A stretch of DNA of 64,000 bases from VBOC01 sp964512655 (GTDB lineage Bacteria; Bacteroidota; Ignavibacteria; UBA10030; SZUA-254): contig CAZEJT010000011.1 of NCBI GenBank assembly GCA_964512655.1, positions 24,248 to 88,247 on the forward strand. The letters are read 5' to 3'. The notes under the pieces were generated by a model. That model was not told the origin of the DNA. It worked only from the letters and a program-made list of their open reading frames with translations, and did not search any database. The position numbers and the translations under genes were made by a program. Positions within the stretch are counted from its first letter, which is position 1, and each line of letters starts with the position of its first letter. This document shows positions 17,740 through 26,079 of this stretch, in pieces.

Positions 17740-18812
17740 AGCTGACCGACATCGCCGTGCTCCTCGATGGGGAGGTTGTGGGGAACGGCGGCGTGGATAT
17801 CGAACGGGTCGCAAAGATCGAGGACGCGGGCAGGGGCGATATCACCTTCCTCGCAAACCAGAAGTACAAAAAGCACGTGAACACGACCGCGGCATCTGCC
17901 ATCCTGGTGTCGCGGGACCTCCCCCTGGGAGAGTTCGAGGGCCGGAAGGGCCCGCTGGCATTCGTGAAAGTGGCAGACCCGTACATGTCCTTCCTCCGCC
18001 TCATCGACAGATTTCATCCAGCTCCTGCACCGCTTAGGAGAGGCATCCATCCCTCCGCTCTCGTGGCCAAGTCCGCCCGCATTTCCCCGGACGCCGCAAT
18101 CGGCGCCCTTGTATCCGTCGGCGAGGAGTGCGCGATAGGAGCGGGAGTGTCGATCCATGCCGGGTCGGTCATCGGTGACGGGGTTGAGATCGGCGACGGG
18201 TCGCTCCTCTATCCCAATGTGGTTGTCCGTGAGGGGTGCAGGATCGGGAAACGCGTCATCATACATCCAGGGGCCGTCATCGGAAGCGACGGCTTCGGCT
18301 TCGCCCCCACACCCGACGGCGCTTACGAGAAGATTCCCCAGCGCGGCATTGTCGTGATCGATGACGACGCAGAAGTGGGAGCCAACTGCACGATCGACCG
18401 GGCCACGCTCGGAGAGACGCGCATCGGCAGGGGCGTCAAGCTCGACAACCTGATCCAGATCGCGCACAACGTGGTCATCGGCGACAACACGGCGATTGCG
18501 GCCCAGGCAGGAATATCAGGGAGCACGAAGCTTGGAAAGAACTGCGCCGTAGGCGGCCAGGCCGGCCTCACCGGACACCTCGAGATAGCCGATCGCACTA
18601 CCATCCTCGCCCAGTCGGGAGTCCACAAATCCGTCCGCGAACCCGGCCAGCTCTGGTTCGGCTATCCGGCGAGGGAGAGAAGCGACGCCCTGCGGATCGA
18701 ATCGGCGCTGCTCCGGCTTCCCGCCCTCATCAACGAAATCAGGGAGCTCCGGAACCGCGTCAGGGAGCTTGAGGAAACTCTTCAGGCGCGCGAATCGCGC
18801 CCCATCCAGTAG
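17736..18812 (+). CDS. lpxD: UDP-3-O-acylglucosamine N-acyltransferase
   Basis: This is the third step of lipid A synthesis: transfer of a hydroxyacyl chain from ACP to the glucosamine nitrogen. The 358-residue protein has the N-terminal uridine-binding domain (about 1-100), then a left-handed beta helix of hexapeptide repeats, with catalytic His244 in NLIQIAHNVVIG and the family signature SDGFGFAP. The C-terminal helix ends in a charged tail. The ATG overlaps the preceding stop by four bases, indicating coupled translation. It is followed by lpxC/fabZ and lpxA. Confidence 0.96.
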   Translation: MKLTDIAVLLDGEVVGNGGVDIERVAKIEDAGRGDITFLANQKYKKHVNTTAASAILVSRDLPLGEFEGRKGPLAFVKVADPYMSFLRLIDRFHPAPAPLRRGIHPSALVAKSARISPDAAIGALVSVGEECAIGAGVSIHAGSVIGDGVEIGDGSLLYPNVVVREGCRIGKRVIIHPGAVIGSDGFGFAPTPDGAYEKIPQRGIVVIDDDAEVGANCTIDRATLGETRIGRGVKLDNLIQIAHNVVIGDNTAIAAQAGISGSTKLGKNCAVGGQAGLTGHLEIADRTTILAQSGVHKSVREPGQLWFGYPARERSDALRIESALLRLPALINEIRELRNRVRELEETLQARESRPIQ

Positions 18813-18826
18813 AGGAGGAACGACAC

Positions 18827-20239
18827 ATGCTGGTCCACCAACGAACCATTAAGCAGCCCGTCTCTCTGACCGGCGTCGGCCTGCATACGGGAGTGACGAC
18901 GAAGATGACCTTTCTCCCTGCCGCGATCGACACGGGCATCAGGTTTCGGCGGTCGGACCTCCCCGGAAAGCCGGAAATCCCGGCTGTGGTCGATCTCGTC
19001 GTGGAAGTGGAGCGGGGAACGACTCTCCGGCAGGGAGAAGCCAAGGTTCACACCGTCGAGCACGTCCTCGCCGCGGCGGTCGGGCTTCAGATCGACAACC
19101 TCATCATCGAACTGGACAACGTCGAGCCGCCGATCATCGACGGGAGCGCCCAGCCGTTCGCGGAGGCGCTGATGAAGGCGGGGTTCGTCCAGCAGGATGC
19201 CCCGAAGGACTACCTGATCATAGACCAGCCGGTGCGGTACACCGATGAGAAAAACGGCGTCGACATCGTGGCCCTTCCCACCGACGAGTACCGCATGACC
19301 GTGATGATCGACTACCAGAACCCGGCGCTCGGGAGCCAGCACACCGGGCTCTTCGATCTTGAGAAGGAGTTCGTCAAGGAGTTTTCGCCGGCACGGACCT
19401 TCTGCTTTCTCCATGAGGTCGAATCTCTCCACGCCCAGGGCCTGATCAAGGGCGGAAACCTCGACAACGCGATCGTGATCGTAGACCACGATATGACCGA
19501 GGACGACGCGGCGCGGATCATGAAAAAGGTCAGGCTTACCAAGACGCACGTGATCGGAAAGAACGGGATACTCGACAACAAGCAGCTCCGGTTCAAAAAC
19601 GAGCCCGCGAGGCACAAGCTTCTCGATCTTATGGGCGATCTCGCTCTGATCGGCGTGCCCTTCAAAGCGCAGATCCTCGCCGCGCGCCCCGGCCACGCGA
19701 GCAACGTCGAGTTCGCCAAGAAGATCCGGAAGCTCTATAAGCAGGAAAAGTTCGTCAAAAAATACCAGTTCGTGAAGAAGGAGGGCGTAGTCTTCGACAG
19801 CACCGCCCTTCTGAAGATCCTCCCGCACCGTTTCCCGTTCGTTCTGGTCGACAAGATCACCGAGTTCAAGATGGACGAACGGATCGTCGGAGTCAAGAGC
19901 GTCTCCTCCGGCGAATGGTTTTTCCAGGGACATTTCCCCGGAAGGCCGATCATGCCCGGAGTGCTGATCTGCGAGGCGATGGCCCAGACAGGGGGCGTGC
20001 TCCTCCTCAACGGGCTCGACAACCCCGACGGAAAGCTGGCGATGTTCACGAGCATCAACAATTGTAAGTTCCGCAGGCCGGTAGTCCCCGGCGATCAGCT
20101 CCACATCGAAGTCACGATCGTCAACCGGCGATCCAAGCTCGCGCAGCTGCAGGGCAAGGCATTCGTCGGCGGCGAGCTCGCTGCGGAAGCCGAGTTCGGC
20201 GCCGCGATCGTCGACAGAGACGAGACTCCGGCCCGGTAG
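18827..20239 (+). CDS. lpxC-fabZ: Bifunctional UDP-3-O-acyl-GlcNAc deacetylase / 3-hydroxyacyl-ACP dehydratase
   Basis: This 470-residue fusion joins the committed step of lipid A synthesis to a fatty acid synthesis enzyme. The LpxC part (about 1-300) has the zinc and catalytic residues Glu78 and His79 in HTVEHV, His263 and Asp267 in HKLLD, and His290 in GHASN. The FabZ part (about 325-470) has LPHRFPF and the catalytic His369 in GHFPGRPIMPG with Glu383 in EAMAQ. This fusion is a known hallmark of the Bacteroidota/Chlorobiota group. The downstream gap holds three REP-like repeats before lpxA. Confidence 0.97.
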   Translation: MLVHQRTIKQPVSLTGVGLHTGVTTKMTFLPAAIDTGIRFRRSDLPGKPEIPAVVDLVVEVERGTTLRQGEAKVHTVEHVLAAAVGLQIDNLIIELDNVEPPIIDGSAQPFAEALMKAGFVQQDAPKDYLIIDQPVRYTDEKNGVDIVALPTDEYRMTVMIDYQNPALGSQHTGLFDLEKEFVKEFSPARTFCFLHEVESLHAQGLIKGGNLDNAIVIVDHDMTEDDAARIMKKVRLTKTHVIGKNGILDNKQLRFKNEPARHKLLDLMGDLALIGVPFKAQILAARPGHASNVEFAKKIRKLYKQEKFVKKYQFVKKEGVVFDSTALLKILPHRFPFVLVDKITEFKMDERIVGVKSVSSGEWFFQGHFPGRPIMPGVLICEAMAQTGGVLLLNGLDNPDGKLAMFTSINNCKFRRPVVPGDQLHIEVTIVNRRSKLAQLQGKAFVGGELAAEAEFGAAIVDRDETPAR

Positions 20240-20248
20240 CCGCTGGTT

Positions 20249-20390
20249 GTAGGCGCTGTTTGCCCGCGCCGATTGTCTGCTCTGGTTGTAGGCGCCGGCT
20301 TGAGCCGGCGTGCGTTTCGTCCCGGCACGCTCTGTGCCACTCTACGCGCCGTCGTATCGCGCGGATGTAGCCGCGGGCTTTAGCCCGCGC
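20249..20390 (+). repeat. Cluster of REP-like hairpin repeats between lpxC/fabZ and lpxA
   Basis: The gap holds a degenerate copy (20249-20270), a full copy (20288-20311, CGCCGGCTTGAGCCGGCG), a GGCAC-GCTCT-GTGCC hairpin (about 20322-20338), and another full copy with a different stem (20367-20390, CGCGGGCTTTAGCCCGCG). All are in + orientation. The cluster interrupts an otherwise tight operon. Confidence 0.8.
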
Positions 20391-20446
20391 TCTTTTCAGC
20401 GTTGCCGGACGGCCCTGAAGAAAACTTTTGCACAACTCATTCCTTT

Positions 20447-21232
20447 ATGAGCACTTCCGTACATAACACAGCGATCGTAAGCCCCAAAGCACAACTTGGT
20501 GATAATGTCGTCATCGGCCCCTTCGCGGTCGTCGAGGACGATGTTATTATCGGGAACGGCACCCATATACATTCACATGTCTTCGTCGCAAATGGAGCCC
20601 GGATCGGGAAGGAGTGCAAGATTCACCACGGCGCTGCCGTCTCCACCCAGCCCCAGGATCTTAAGTTCCGGAACGAGATTACAACCCTCGAACTCGGAGA
20701 CCACACCGTCGTCAGGGAGTATGCCACGCTCAATCGCGGGACGCACGAGCGCTGGAAAACGACCATCGGCAGCCACTGCTTCTTCATGGCCTATGCCCAC
20801 GTGGCCCACGACTGTGTGGTCGGGAATCACGTCATCCTCGCGAATGCGGTCAACATGGGCGGGCATGTCGTCATCGAGGATCACGCGGTCGTTGGGGGTG
20901 TTGTGGCGATCCACCAGTTCTCCCACATCGGCCGACATTCCATGATCGGGGGCGGGTTTCGCGTCACCAAGGACGTTCCACCCTATGTCCTCGCCGGTCA
21001 GGAGCCGCTGGCTTTCAGCGGACTCAACATCGTGGGCTTGCGCCGCCGCAATTTTTCTCAGTCAGTCCTCGATAATCTCGAGAAGGCATACCAGATCGTG
21101 TACCACAACCAGCTGAACGTGTCGCAGGCGCTCGAAAAGATCAAGACCGAGCTTCCCATGACCGAAGAGGTGCGCAACGTGGTGGAGTTCATCGAAAAGA
21201 GCAAGCGCGGAATTATCTGGACCCGCAGATGA
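20447..21232 (+). CDS. lpxA: Acyl-[ACP]-UDP-N-acetylglucosamine O-acyltransferase
   Basis: This is the first enzyme of lipid A synthesis: it moves a hydroxyacyl chain to UDP-GlcNAc. The 261-residue protein is mostly left-handed beta helix, with catalytic His121 in AYAHVAHDCVVG and QPQDLKFRNE. The C-terminal helical domain carries the GLRRRNFSQSVL segment. ATG at 20447 is preferred over a TTG at 20402 because the upstream residues do not fit the family. The stop overlaps the next gene by four bases. It completes the lpxD-lpxC-lpxA set. Confidence 0.96.
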   Translation: MSTSVHNTAIVSPKAQLGDNVVIGPFAVVEDDVIIGNGTHIHSHVFVANGARIGKECKIHHGAAVSTQPQDLKFRNEITTLELGDHTVVREYATLNRGTHERWKTTIGSHCFFMAYAHVAHDCVVGNHVILANAVNMGGHVVIEDHAVVGGVVAIHQFSHIGRHSMIGGGFRVTKDVPPYVLAGQEPLAFSGLNIVGLRRRNFSQSVLDNLEKAYQIVYHNQLNVSQALEKIKTELPMTEEVRNVVEFIEKSKRGIIWTRR

Positions 21233-22119
21233 GCCCGCAGATACGATGGACGTTCATCGATACCGGATTCCATCCCGGGGCATTCAATATGGAGTTCGAC
21301 GAGATGCTCGCGGCCCGCGCGGCGAGCGATCCCGAAACCGCCGCGCTCAGGGTCTACGGGTGGAATCCGGATGCAATATCGATCGGAGTTCACCAGAGCG
21401 AGGATGATTTCGACGCCGCTGCGCTCAAACGCGAGGGCATCGACCTCGTCCGTCGGCCCACGGGCGGTCGCGCAATCCTTCATTCACACGAATTGACGTA
21501 CAGCGTCGCGATGCCGGTAGAGGAATTAGGCCCCCGGGAAACATACCGTTTCATCAGCAGAGGAATCCTCCGCGCGCTTGCCATCATGGGAGTTGAAGCC
21601 ACGGTCACCGAACAGGACCAAGGGCTCAGGTCCCATCCGGAGGACCCGGCGTCGGTACCCTGCTTCAGCAGCACGGCAAAGGATGAGATCCAGGTCGCAG
21701 GCAGAAAGCTTGTCGGAAGCGCCCAGCGTCGTTATGGCCGCATCGTACTTCAGCACGGCTCTGTTCTACTCGGTCCCGAGCACCGGCGCATCGTCGAATT
21801 CCTCTCTCATTCCGCGATAAACTCCCGATCGCTCCTTGAGGAAGATCTCACAAACCGCACGATCGACGTCGAAACAATCCTCAGACGGGATGTTACTTTT
21901 GAGGAATGCGCCGTCGCGATGAGACGCGGCTTCGAGCTTGCGTGCGGGATCATTTTCGAGGATGAGGAATCGCTTAATACGTGGAATCCATTACCGGCTG
22001 CGCCTCATATTCAAATCGATCGTTCCGCCGCTCCTGCGGCGGAATGCATCTCCGGGCCCTCCGCGCCCGCACTTCGAGCCTCATCGCTCCCGGTAGGCGC
22101 GGGCTTTAGCCCGCGTTAA
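21229..22119 (+). CDS. Lipoate-protein ligase A / octanoyltransferase LipM-like protein
   Basis: This 296-residue cofactor transferase of the biotin/lipoate ligase fold attaches octanoyl or lipoyl groups to E2 and GcvH domains. Key motifs are RRPTGGRAILH (residues 75-85), the likely nucleophile Cys145 in VPCFSST, AGRKLVGSAQRR (Lys160) and LQHGSVLL. The Cys in front of the AGRK motif favours a LipM-type octanoyltransferase over an ATP-using ligase. Residues from about 263 to the stop are encoded by the composite hairpin repeat (22016-22116), so the tail is not ancestral. It overlaps lpxA by four bases. Confidence 0.85.
   Translation: MSPQIRWTFIDTGFHPGAFNMEFDEMLAARAASDPETAALRVYGWNPDAISIGVHQSEDDFDAAALKREGIDLVRRPTGGRAILHSHELTYSVAMPVEELGPRETYRFISRGILRALAIMGVEATVTEQDQGLRSHPEDPASVPCFSSTAKDEIQVAGRKLVGSAQRRYGRIVLQHGSVLLGPEHRRIVEFLSHSAINSRSLLEEDLTNRTIDVETILRRDVTFEECAVAMRRGFELACGIIFEDEESLNTWNPLPAAPHIQIDRSAAPAAECISGPSAPALRASSLPVGAGFSPR
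22016..22116 (+). repeat. Composite three-hairpin repeat forming the 3' end of the lipM-like gene
   Basis: TTCCGCCGCTCCTGCGGCGGAA, a GGGC...CTCCGCGCCC hairpin and a REP-like hairpin (22093-22116, CGCGGGCTTTAGCCCGCG) occur in the same order as at 6734-6816. The reading frame continues through it and stops at 22117-22119, giving the tail VGAGFSPR. Confidence 0.85.
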
Positions 22120-22141
22120 CACTCATGGAACGAGCATACCA

Positions 22142-22984
22142 ATGGCACTCGCTATGAAGAATAATAAGAAAACTCCCGCCGCGAAACCCCGCGTGGTCAC
22201 CACGAAGACCGTCATGACCATGAAGCAGACCGGCGAGAAGATCGCCATGCTCACGGCCTACGACTTCCTCGTGGCGAAATATCTTGACCAGGTCGGGACC
22301 GACATCATCCTCGTGGGCGACTCGCTCGGGAACGTCGTTCATGGATACGAGACGACTCTTCCCGTGACCGTCGACGACATGATCTATCATGCGAAGGCGG
22401 TGAAGCGCGCCGTCAGGAACGCTCTCATTGTGGTGGACATGCCGTTCATGTCGTTTCAGGCCAGCGAGGACGAGGCCGTACACAACGCCGGGCGGATTAT
22501 GAAGGAAGTAGGTGTAGGCGCGGTGAAGCTCGAAGGAGGCGCGTACATCGCGGACATCGTCAGGCACCTCGTGAGGATCGGCATCCCCGTGATGGGGCAT
22601 CTGGGGCTCACGCCTCAGGCAATCAACAAGTTTGGAACGTACGAGGTGCGCGCGCAATCGAAAGCCGAGGCCGACGAGCTTCTTAATGATGCTAAAGTCC
22701 TCGCGGAGGCGGGGGTGTTCGCGATCGTTCTCGAGAAAATCCCGGCGGCGCTCGCAAAACGCGTCACGAAGGCGGTGTCCGTGCCGACCATCGGGATCGG
22801 CGCCGGGCCGGACTGCGACGGTCAGGTCCTCGTCGTCTACGACATGCTGGGACTTACCGAAGAATTCAAACCCCGCTTTGTGCGGCGCTACACCGAGCTC
22901 GCGGAGATCATGCGGACCGCGTTCCGGAAGTATATCGACGACGTGAGATCGAAACGCTTCCCCACGGGGAAGGAGAGCTACTGA
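22142..22984 (+). CDS. panB: 3-methyl-2-oxobutanoate hydroxymethyltransferase
   Basis: This is the first committed step of pantothenate (coenzyme A) synthesis: a methylene-THF hydroxymethyl group is added to alpha-ketoisovalerate to give ketopantoate. The 280-residue TIM barrel shows the family motifs KIAMLTAYDF, VGDSLGNVVHGY (metal-binding Asp), VVDMPFMSF, VKLEGG, GHLGLTPQ and TIGIGAGPDCDGQVLV. Length is typical, with a short Lys-rich N-terminal extension. It is followed five bases later by surE. Other pan genes are not in the window. Confidence 0.96.
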   Translation: MALAMKNNKKTPAAKPRVVTTKTVMTMKQTGEKIAMLTAYDFLVAKYLDQVGTDIILVGDSLGNVVHGYETTLPVTVDDMIYHAKAVKRAVRNALIVVDMPFMSFQASEDEAVHNAGRIMKEVGVGAVKLEGGAYIADIVRHLVRIGIPVMGHLGLTPQAINKFGTYEVRAQSKAEADELLNDAKVLAEAGVFAIVLEKIPAALAKRVTKAVSVPTIGIGAGPDCDGQVLVVYDMLGLTEEFKPRFVRRYTELAEIMRTAFRKYIDDVRSKRFPTGKESY

Positions 22985-22989
22985 GAGGG

Positions 22990-23781
22990 ATGGCCCGCGC
23001 GCCCCGGAAGAAGCTCAGGATCCTCGTCTCAAACGACGATGGGATCGACGCACCGGGCATCGAAGCGGTCGTCGGCGAATTGAAAAAGATCGGGGAGGTC
23101 ACCGTCGTCGCCCCTGACAAGCAGAGAAGCGCCGTCGGCCACGCGATCACGGTGAACTACCCTCTGCGGGTCTCGAAATTCTACAAAAACCGCGCCTTCT
23201 TCGGCTACGCCGTAGAGGGCACACCGGCCGACTGCGTGAAATTAGCAATTCGCTCGCTCCTCAAAGAGAAGCCCGACATCCTCGTTTCGGGCGTGAACCA
23301 CGGCTCCAACACCGCCATCAACATCATCTACTCGGGCACCGTCTCCGCCGCCACGGAAGGCACGGTCCTCGGGATCCCGTCCATCGCCGTCTCATTGACC
23401 ACCTTTGGGACTCCCGATTTTTCGTACGCCGCCAGATTCACGCGGAAATTTGCGGCGTTCGTTGCAAAGCGGAAGCTCCCCGAGGGGACTCTCCTCAACG
23501 TGAACATACCTGCCGTGAAAGAAAAGGACATCCGGGGGGTGGTGATCACGAGGCAGGGAAAGACGCGGTGGGACGACACGTTTGACGTGCGCCGCGATCC
23601 GGCCGACAAGGAATATTACTGGCTCACCGGTAATCTCCAGGTAGTCGACCACGCTCCCGATACCGACCAGATCGCCGTGATGAACGGCTACGTTTCCATC
23701 ACCCCCATACACTACGACCTCACCGACTACGCCACCCTCGCGAAGATCCGCCGCTGGCCGGTCGGGTCCCTGTTGAAATAA
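22990..23781 (+). CDS. surE: 5'/3'-nucleotidase SurE
   Basis: This 263-residue metal-dependent nucleoside monophosphatase is often linked to stationary-phase survival. The N-terminal metal site is ILVSNDDGIDAPGI (Asp16, Asp17), followed by VVAPDKQRSAVGHAIT, the ligand Asn in VSGVNHGSN and YSGTVSAATEG. Length is standard. Its TAA overlaps the ATG of the next gene (TAATG). It lies five bases behind panB and probably belongs to the same long operon. Confidence 0.95.
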   Translation: MARAPRKKLRILVSNDDGIDAPGIEAVVGELKKIGEVTVVAPDKQRSAVGHAITVNYPLRVSKFYKNRAFFGYAVEGTPADCVKLAIRSLLKEKPDILVSGVNHGSNTAINIIYSGTVSAATEGTVLGIPSIAVSLTTFGTPDFSYAARFTRKFAAFVAKRKLPEGTLLNVNIPAVKEKDIRGVVITRQGKTRWDDTFDVRRDPADKEYYWLTGNLQVVDHAPDTDQIAVMNGYVSITPIHYDLTDYATLAKIRRWPVGSLLK

Positions 23782-24356
23782 TGCGCCTGCCTCCGTCACC
23801 GTTTTTTGTAGGCGCGGGCTTTAGCCCGCGTTCGTTGGTTCTCTTCTTCCTCACTCCAGTTATTCTCTCCGGTTGCTCTCATACGGTGACCGTCTCTCGC
23901 TACACGAATCGCACCCTCGGCGATTCAATCAGTTATGCCAAAGCCAACTCTATGTTCGGGGAAGGCTCCTGGTCAAGCTTTGGCATGGTCCTGCGCGATG
24001 GATCGGAACAAGCCGGAAGTGAATTTCGGATACAGGGGGACACGCTCAGGTTCACGGATACAGGGGGGATCAACTCAGTCCACGTTTCTACCCAGGACGT
24101 GCTTTACCTGGAAAGGAAGGATCATTTCGGCGGCGCAGTTCTGGGTCTACTTGGGGGTATCGCGGTCGGCGTCGGCGGGGCCATCGCCCTACATTCTCTC
24201 GCTGGACATAGCGGAGGAGATATGGAAGGGTTGGGCTATGGCCTACTGGCGATCCTAGGCGGACTTGTTGGTGGGACGGCAGGCAGCGTCGCAGGAGCCA
24301 TCCACGGAGACCAGACGAAGTTCCAATTCGCCCACGACTCATTGAACACGCGGTAG
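23781..24356 (+). CDS. Lipoprotein with glycine-zipper segments; N-terminus contains a REP repeat
   Basis: This 191-residue protein of unknown function has the lipid-attachment site LTPVILSGCSH near residue 32. The middle is soluble, and the last third has two Gly-rich hydrophobic stretches (AVLGLLGGIAVGVGGAIAL and LLAILGGLVGGTAGSVAGA), like glycine-zipper membrane segments. Residues 10-17 (VGAGFSPR) are encoded by a REP-like repeat at 23808-23831. The present signal peptide is therefore built partly from repeat DNA. A TTG after the repeat could be an alternative start. It overlaps surE by one base. Confidence 0.72.
   Translation: MRLPPSPFFVGAGFSPRSLVLFFLTPVILSGCSHTVTVSRYTNRTLGDSISYAKANSMFGEGSWSSFGMVLRDGSEQAGSEFRIQGDTLRFTDTGGINSVHVSTQDVLYLERKDHFGGAVLGLLGGIAVGVGGAIALHSLAGHSGGDMEGLGYGLLAILGGLVGGTAGSVAGAIHGDQTKFQFAHDSLNTR
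23808..23831 (+). repeat. REP-like hairpin repeat inside a lipoprotein gene
   Basis: GTAGGCGCGGGCTTTAGCCCGCG with a perfect CGCGGGC/GCCCGCG stem. It lies between the start codon and the lipobox of the lipoprotein gene and keeps the frame open. Confidence 0.85.
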
Positions 24357-24358
24357 AG

Positions 24359-25417
24359 ATGGAAAAGCTGCGCTTGGCGATACTCTCGAGTCTGATATTT
24401 GTGCCCTCGTGCCAAAGAGACATAGACGTACTACCTCCTCCCCCCCGGCAGATATGGCAAGTCTATCACCCGTCCGACACTCCGATCCTCGACGACAAGA
24501 TCAACCAACTGACGGTTGCAAGTGACGGTACTGTCTGGATTTCTTCCGACCATGGCGCCTCGTATCGTAAGCGGGCGAATTGGGGTTGGGTCCAAGACTC
24601 ATTGTATGGATACCGGGTGAATTCGATTGTAGAGGCGAAGGATCGTGCCATCTGGTTTTGTCTGTCCGGAGGTGGCGTGATCCGACTCAACCTGTTTTCG
24701 CCGACCGCAGTGTGGCGAAGATACGCCGAACCGGATCTTATCTACGACTACGTCCTTTCGGGCGCCGCGGATAGGTCGAACCGGACCCAATATGGGGAAC
24801 TGTGGTTTGCGACCGCCTATGGGTTGAGCCGCTTTGTTCAGAGCGCAAATGAGCAAGGGAGCTGGCTGAAGTACAGTCAGACGGACTCCGGCCAACACAT
24901 AGCAGAATTTCCGACGAATACTTTCTTGGTAGCCGCAAACAATCTTGCCGATAATACTTTCTGGTTCGGAGCAGAGCAGGGCGGTACCGTCTTTGTTTCG
25001 TACGGACTTGCGAGTCTCCAATGGAGCCATCTTGACTTGCGTTTCCGGAATCCAAGAGTCCTGTCAATCGGGTTCGATCTTTCCCAGAGAGTCTGGATCG
25101 GCGGGGATTACGGAGGTGTGTCTGTTCTCGATTTCAGAACATATACTTGGACGGAATACAACAGTCAAACCACAAACGGAAGAGTTCCCGAAGGCAGGAT
25201 CAACTCCATAGTTACGGACTATCTTTCAACACGCTGGTTCGGAACTGACGGAGGACTGGTGGGGTTGAACGATACAACGTGGACGGTGTTTACGACAACC
25301 AACAGTCCTCTCCCGAGCGATACAGTCACAGCCCTTGCGTTGGATACACGCGCCAATCTCTGGATTGGGACTGCTCGTGGGCTGGCGGTTTATAATCAGT
25401 CCGGTATAAGCTTCTGA
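24359..25417 (+). CDS. Lipoprotein with two-component-regulator-type propeller repeats
   Basis: This 352-residue protein starts two bases after the previous gene. It has a lipoprotein signal (FVPSCQRD) and then repeated blades with the Reg_prop pattern of an (I/V)xSIxxD-type segment followed by WIG/WFGT: VNSIVEAKDRAIWF, QLTVASDGTVWIS, VLSIGFDLSQRVWIGGDYGG, INSIVTDYLSTRWFGTDGGL and VTALALDTRANLWIGTARGL. It probably folds as a seven-bladed beta propeller at the outer membrane or cell surface. Such propellers usually sense or bind ligands or mediate protein contacts; its own role is unknown. Confidence 0.78.
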   Translation: MEKLRLAILSSLIFVPSCQRDIDVLPPPPRQIWQVYHPSDTPILDDKINQLTVASDGTVWISSDHGASYRKRANWGWVQDSLYGYRVNSIVEAKDRAIWFCLSGGGVIRLNLFSPTAVWRRYAEPDLIYDYVLSGAADRSNRTQYGELWFATAYGLSRFVQSANEQGSWLKYSQTDSGQHIAEFPTNTFLVAANNLADNTFWFGAEQGGTVFVSYGLASLQWSHLDLRFRNPRVLSIGFDLSQRVWIGGDYGGVSVLDFRTYTWTEYNSQTTNGRVPEGRINSIVTDYLSTRWFGTDGGLVGLNDTTWTVFTTTNSPLPSDTVTALALDTRANLWIGTARGLAVYNQSGISF

Positions 25418-25434
25418 TCACCGAAATCCCCTCT

Positions 25435-25456
25435 AAGGGCCGGCTTTAGCCGGCGT
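25435..25456 (+). repeat. REP-like hairpin repeat, partial copy
   Basis: AAGGGCCGGCTTTAGCCGGCGT lacks the leading GTAGGCG but keeps the loop and 3' stem. It lies between two convergent genes. Confidence 0.7.
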
Positions 25457-25469
25457 GATCGATCGCCAA

Positions 25470-26051
25470 TCAGTCGCTCCCCGGGCAGCGAGTAACAATT
25501 CCGAGGAAGTAAAAACTCTTGAAATCGCCGGCCGCATACTGCTTCTGACTAATGGATATCGATAGACGGCGGTTCAGTTCGTATTCAATGGCTGTGCCGT
25601 AATGGAACGAGGCTATGATAGGAATGGGTCCGTTTCCAACGCCTAGCTGCAAACCTGCCGTCAGACCACCATACTTGACTCTAATTCTGAATGCCGCATC
25701 GAGGATTACGAAATATCTTGCCCCTTCGGATTCTTGCAATCCAATGGGGGACCATCGGGGTTCTTCCCAAATATGCATGCCCAATACGATGGAGGCTGCA
25801 TTTGGGGACCGAAGCTCATAATAAGCAGACACTGCCAAAAGTTTATCGACCGGGCCGTCCGTTGCTTGAACGCCGGCCCTGAATCCAAGCCAGGATCCGG
25901 CATCCTGCCCGTAAAGTCCCCGGGCGATGACGAGACTATCCACGCGCTCAATGTTCTCCGCCTCCTGTGAGAGGCATGAGTCGGCGAGGACAAATAGGCA
26001 CGAGGCAATAAGTATGCTGCAGAGAACCGGAAACGCAAACCTCCCTTTCAT
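25470..26051 (-). CDS. Exported protein, probable small beta-barrel, unknown function
   Basis: This 193-residue protein has a signal peptide (VLCSILIASCLFVLADSCLSQ). The mature part alternates polar and hydrophobic residues in short strands (WLGFRAGVQ, LLAVSAYYEL, LTAGLQLGVG, RLSISISQKQYA), as in a small outer-membrane barrel. No family is recognised. It is the last gene of a three-gene minus-strand group with two phosphohydrolase-like proteins, 28 bases behind the first of them. A role as a pore or surface partner for them is only a guess. Confidence 0.6.
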   Translation of the reverse strand: MKGRFAFPVLCSILIASCLFVLADSCLSQEAENIERVDSLVIARGLYGQDAGSWLGFRAGVQATDGPVDKLLAVSAYYELRSPNAASIVLGMHIWEEPRWSPIGLQESEGARYFVILDAAFRIRVKYGGLTAGLQLGVGNGPIPIIASFHYGTAIEYELNRRLSISISQKQYAAGDFKSFYFLGIVTRCPGSD

Positions 26052-26079
26052 CCCCGCTCACATCTAACGGACTTAACCC

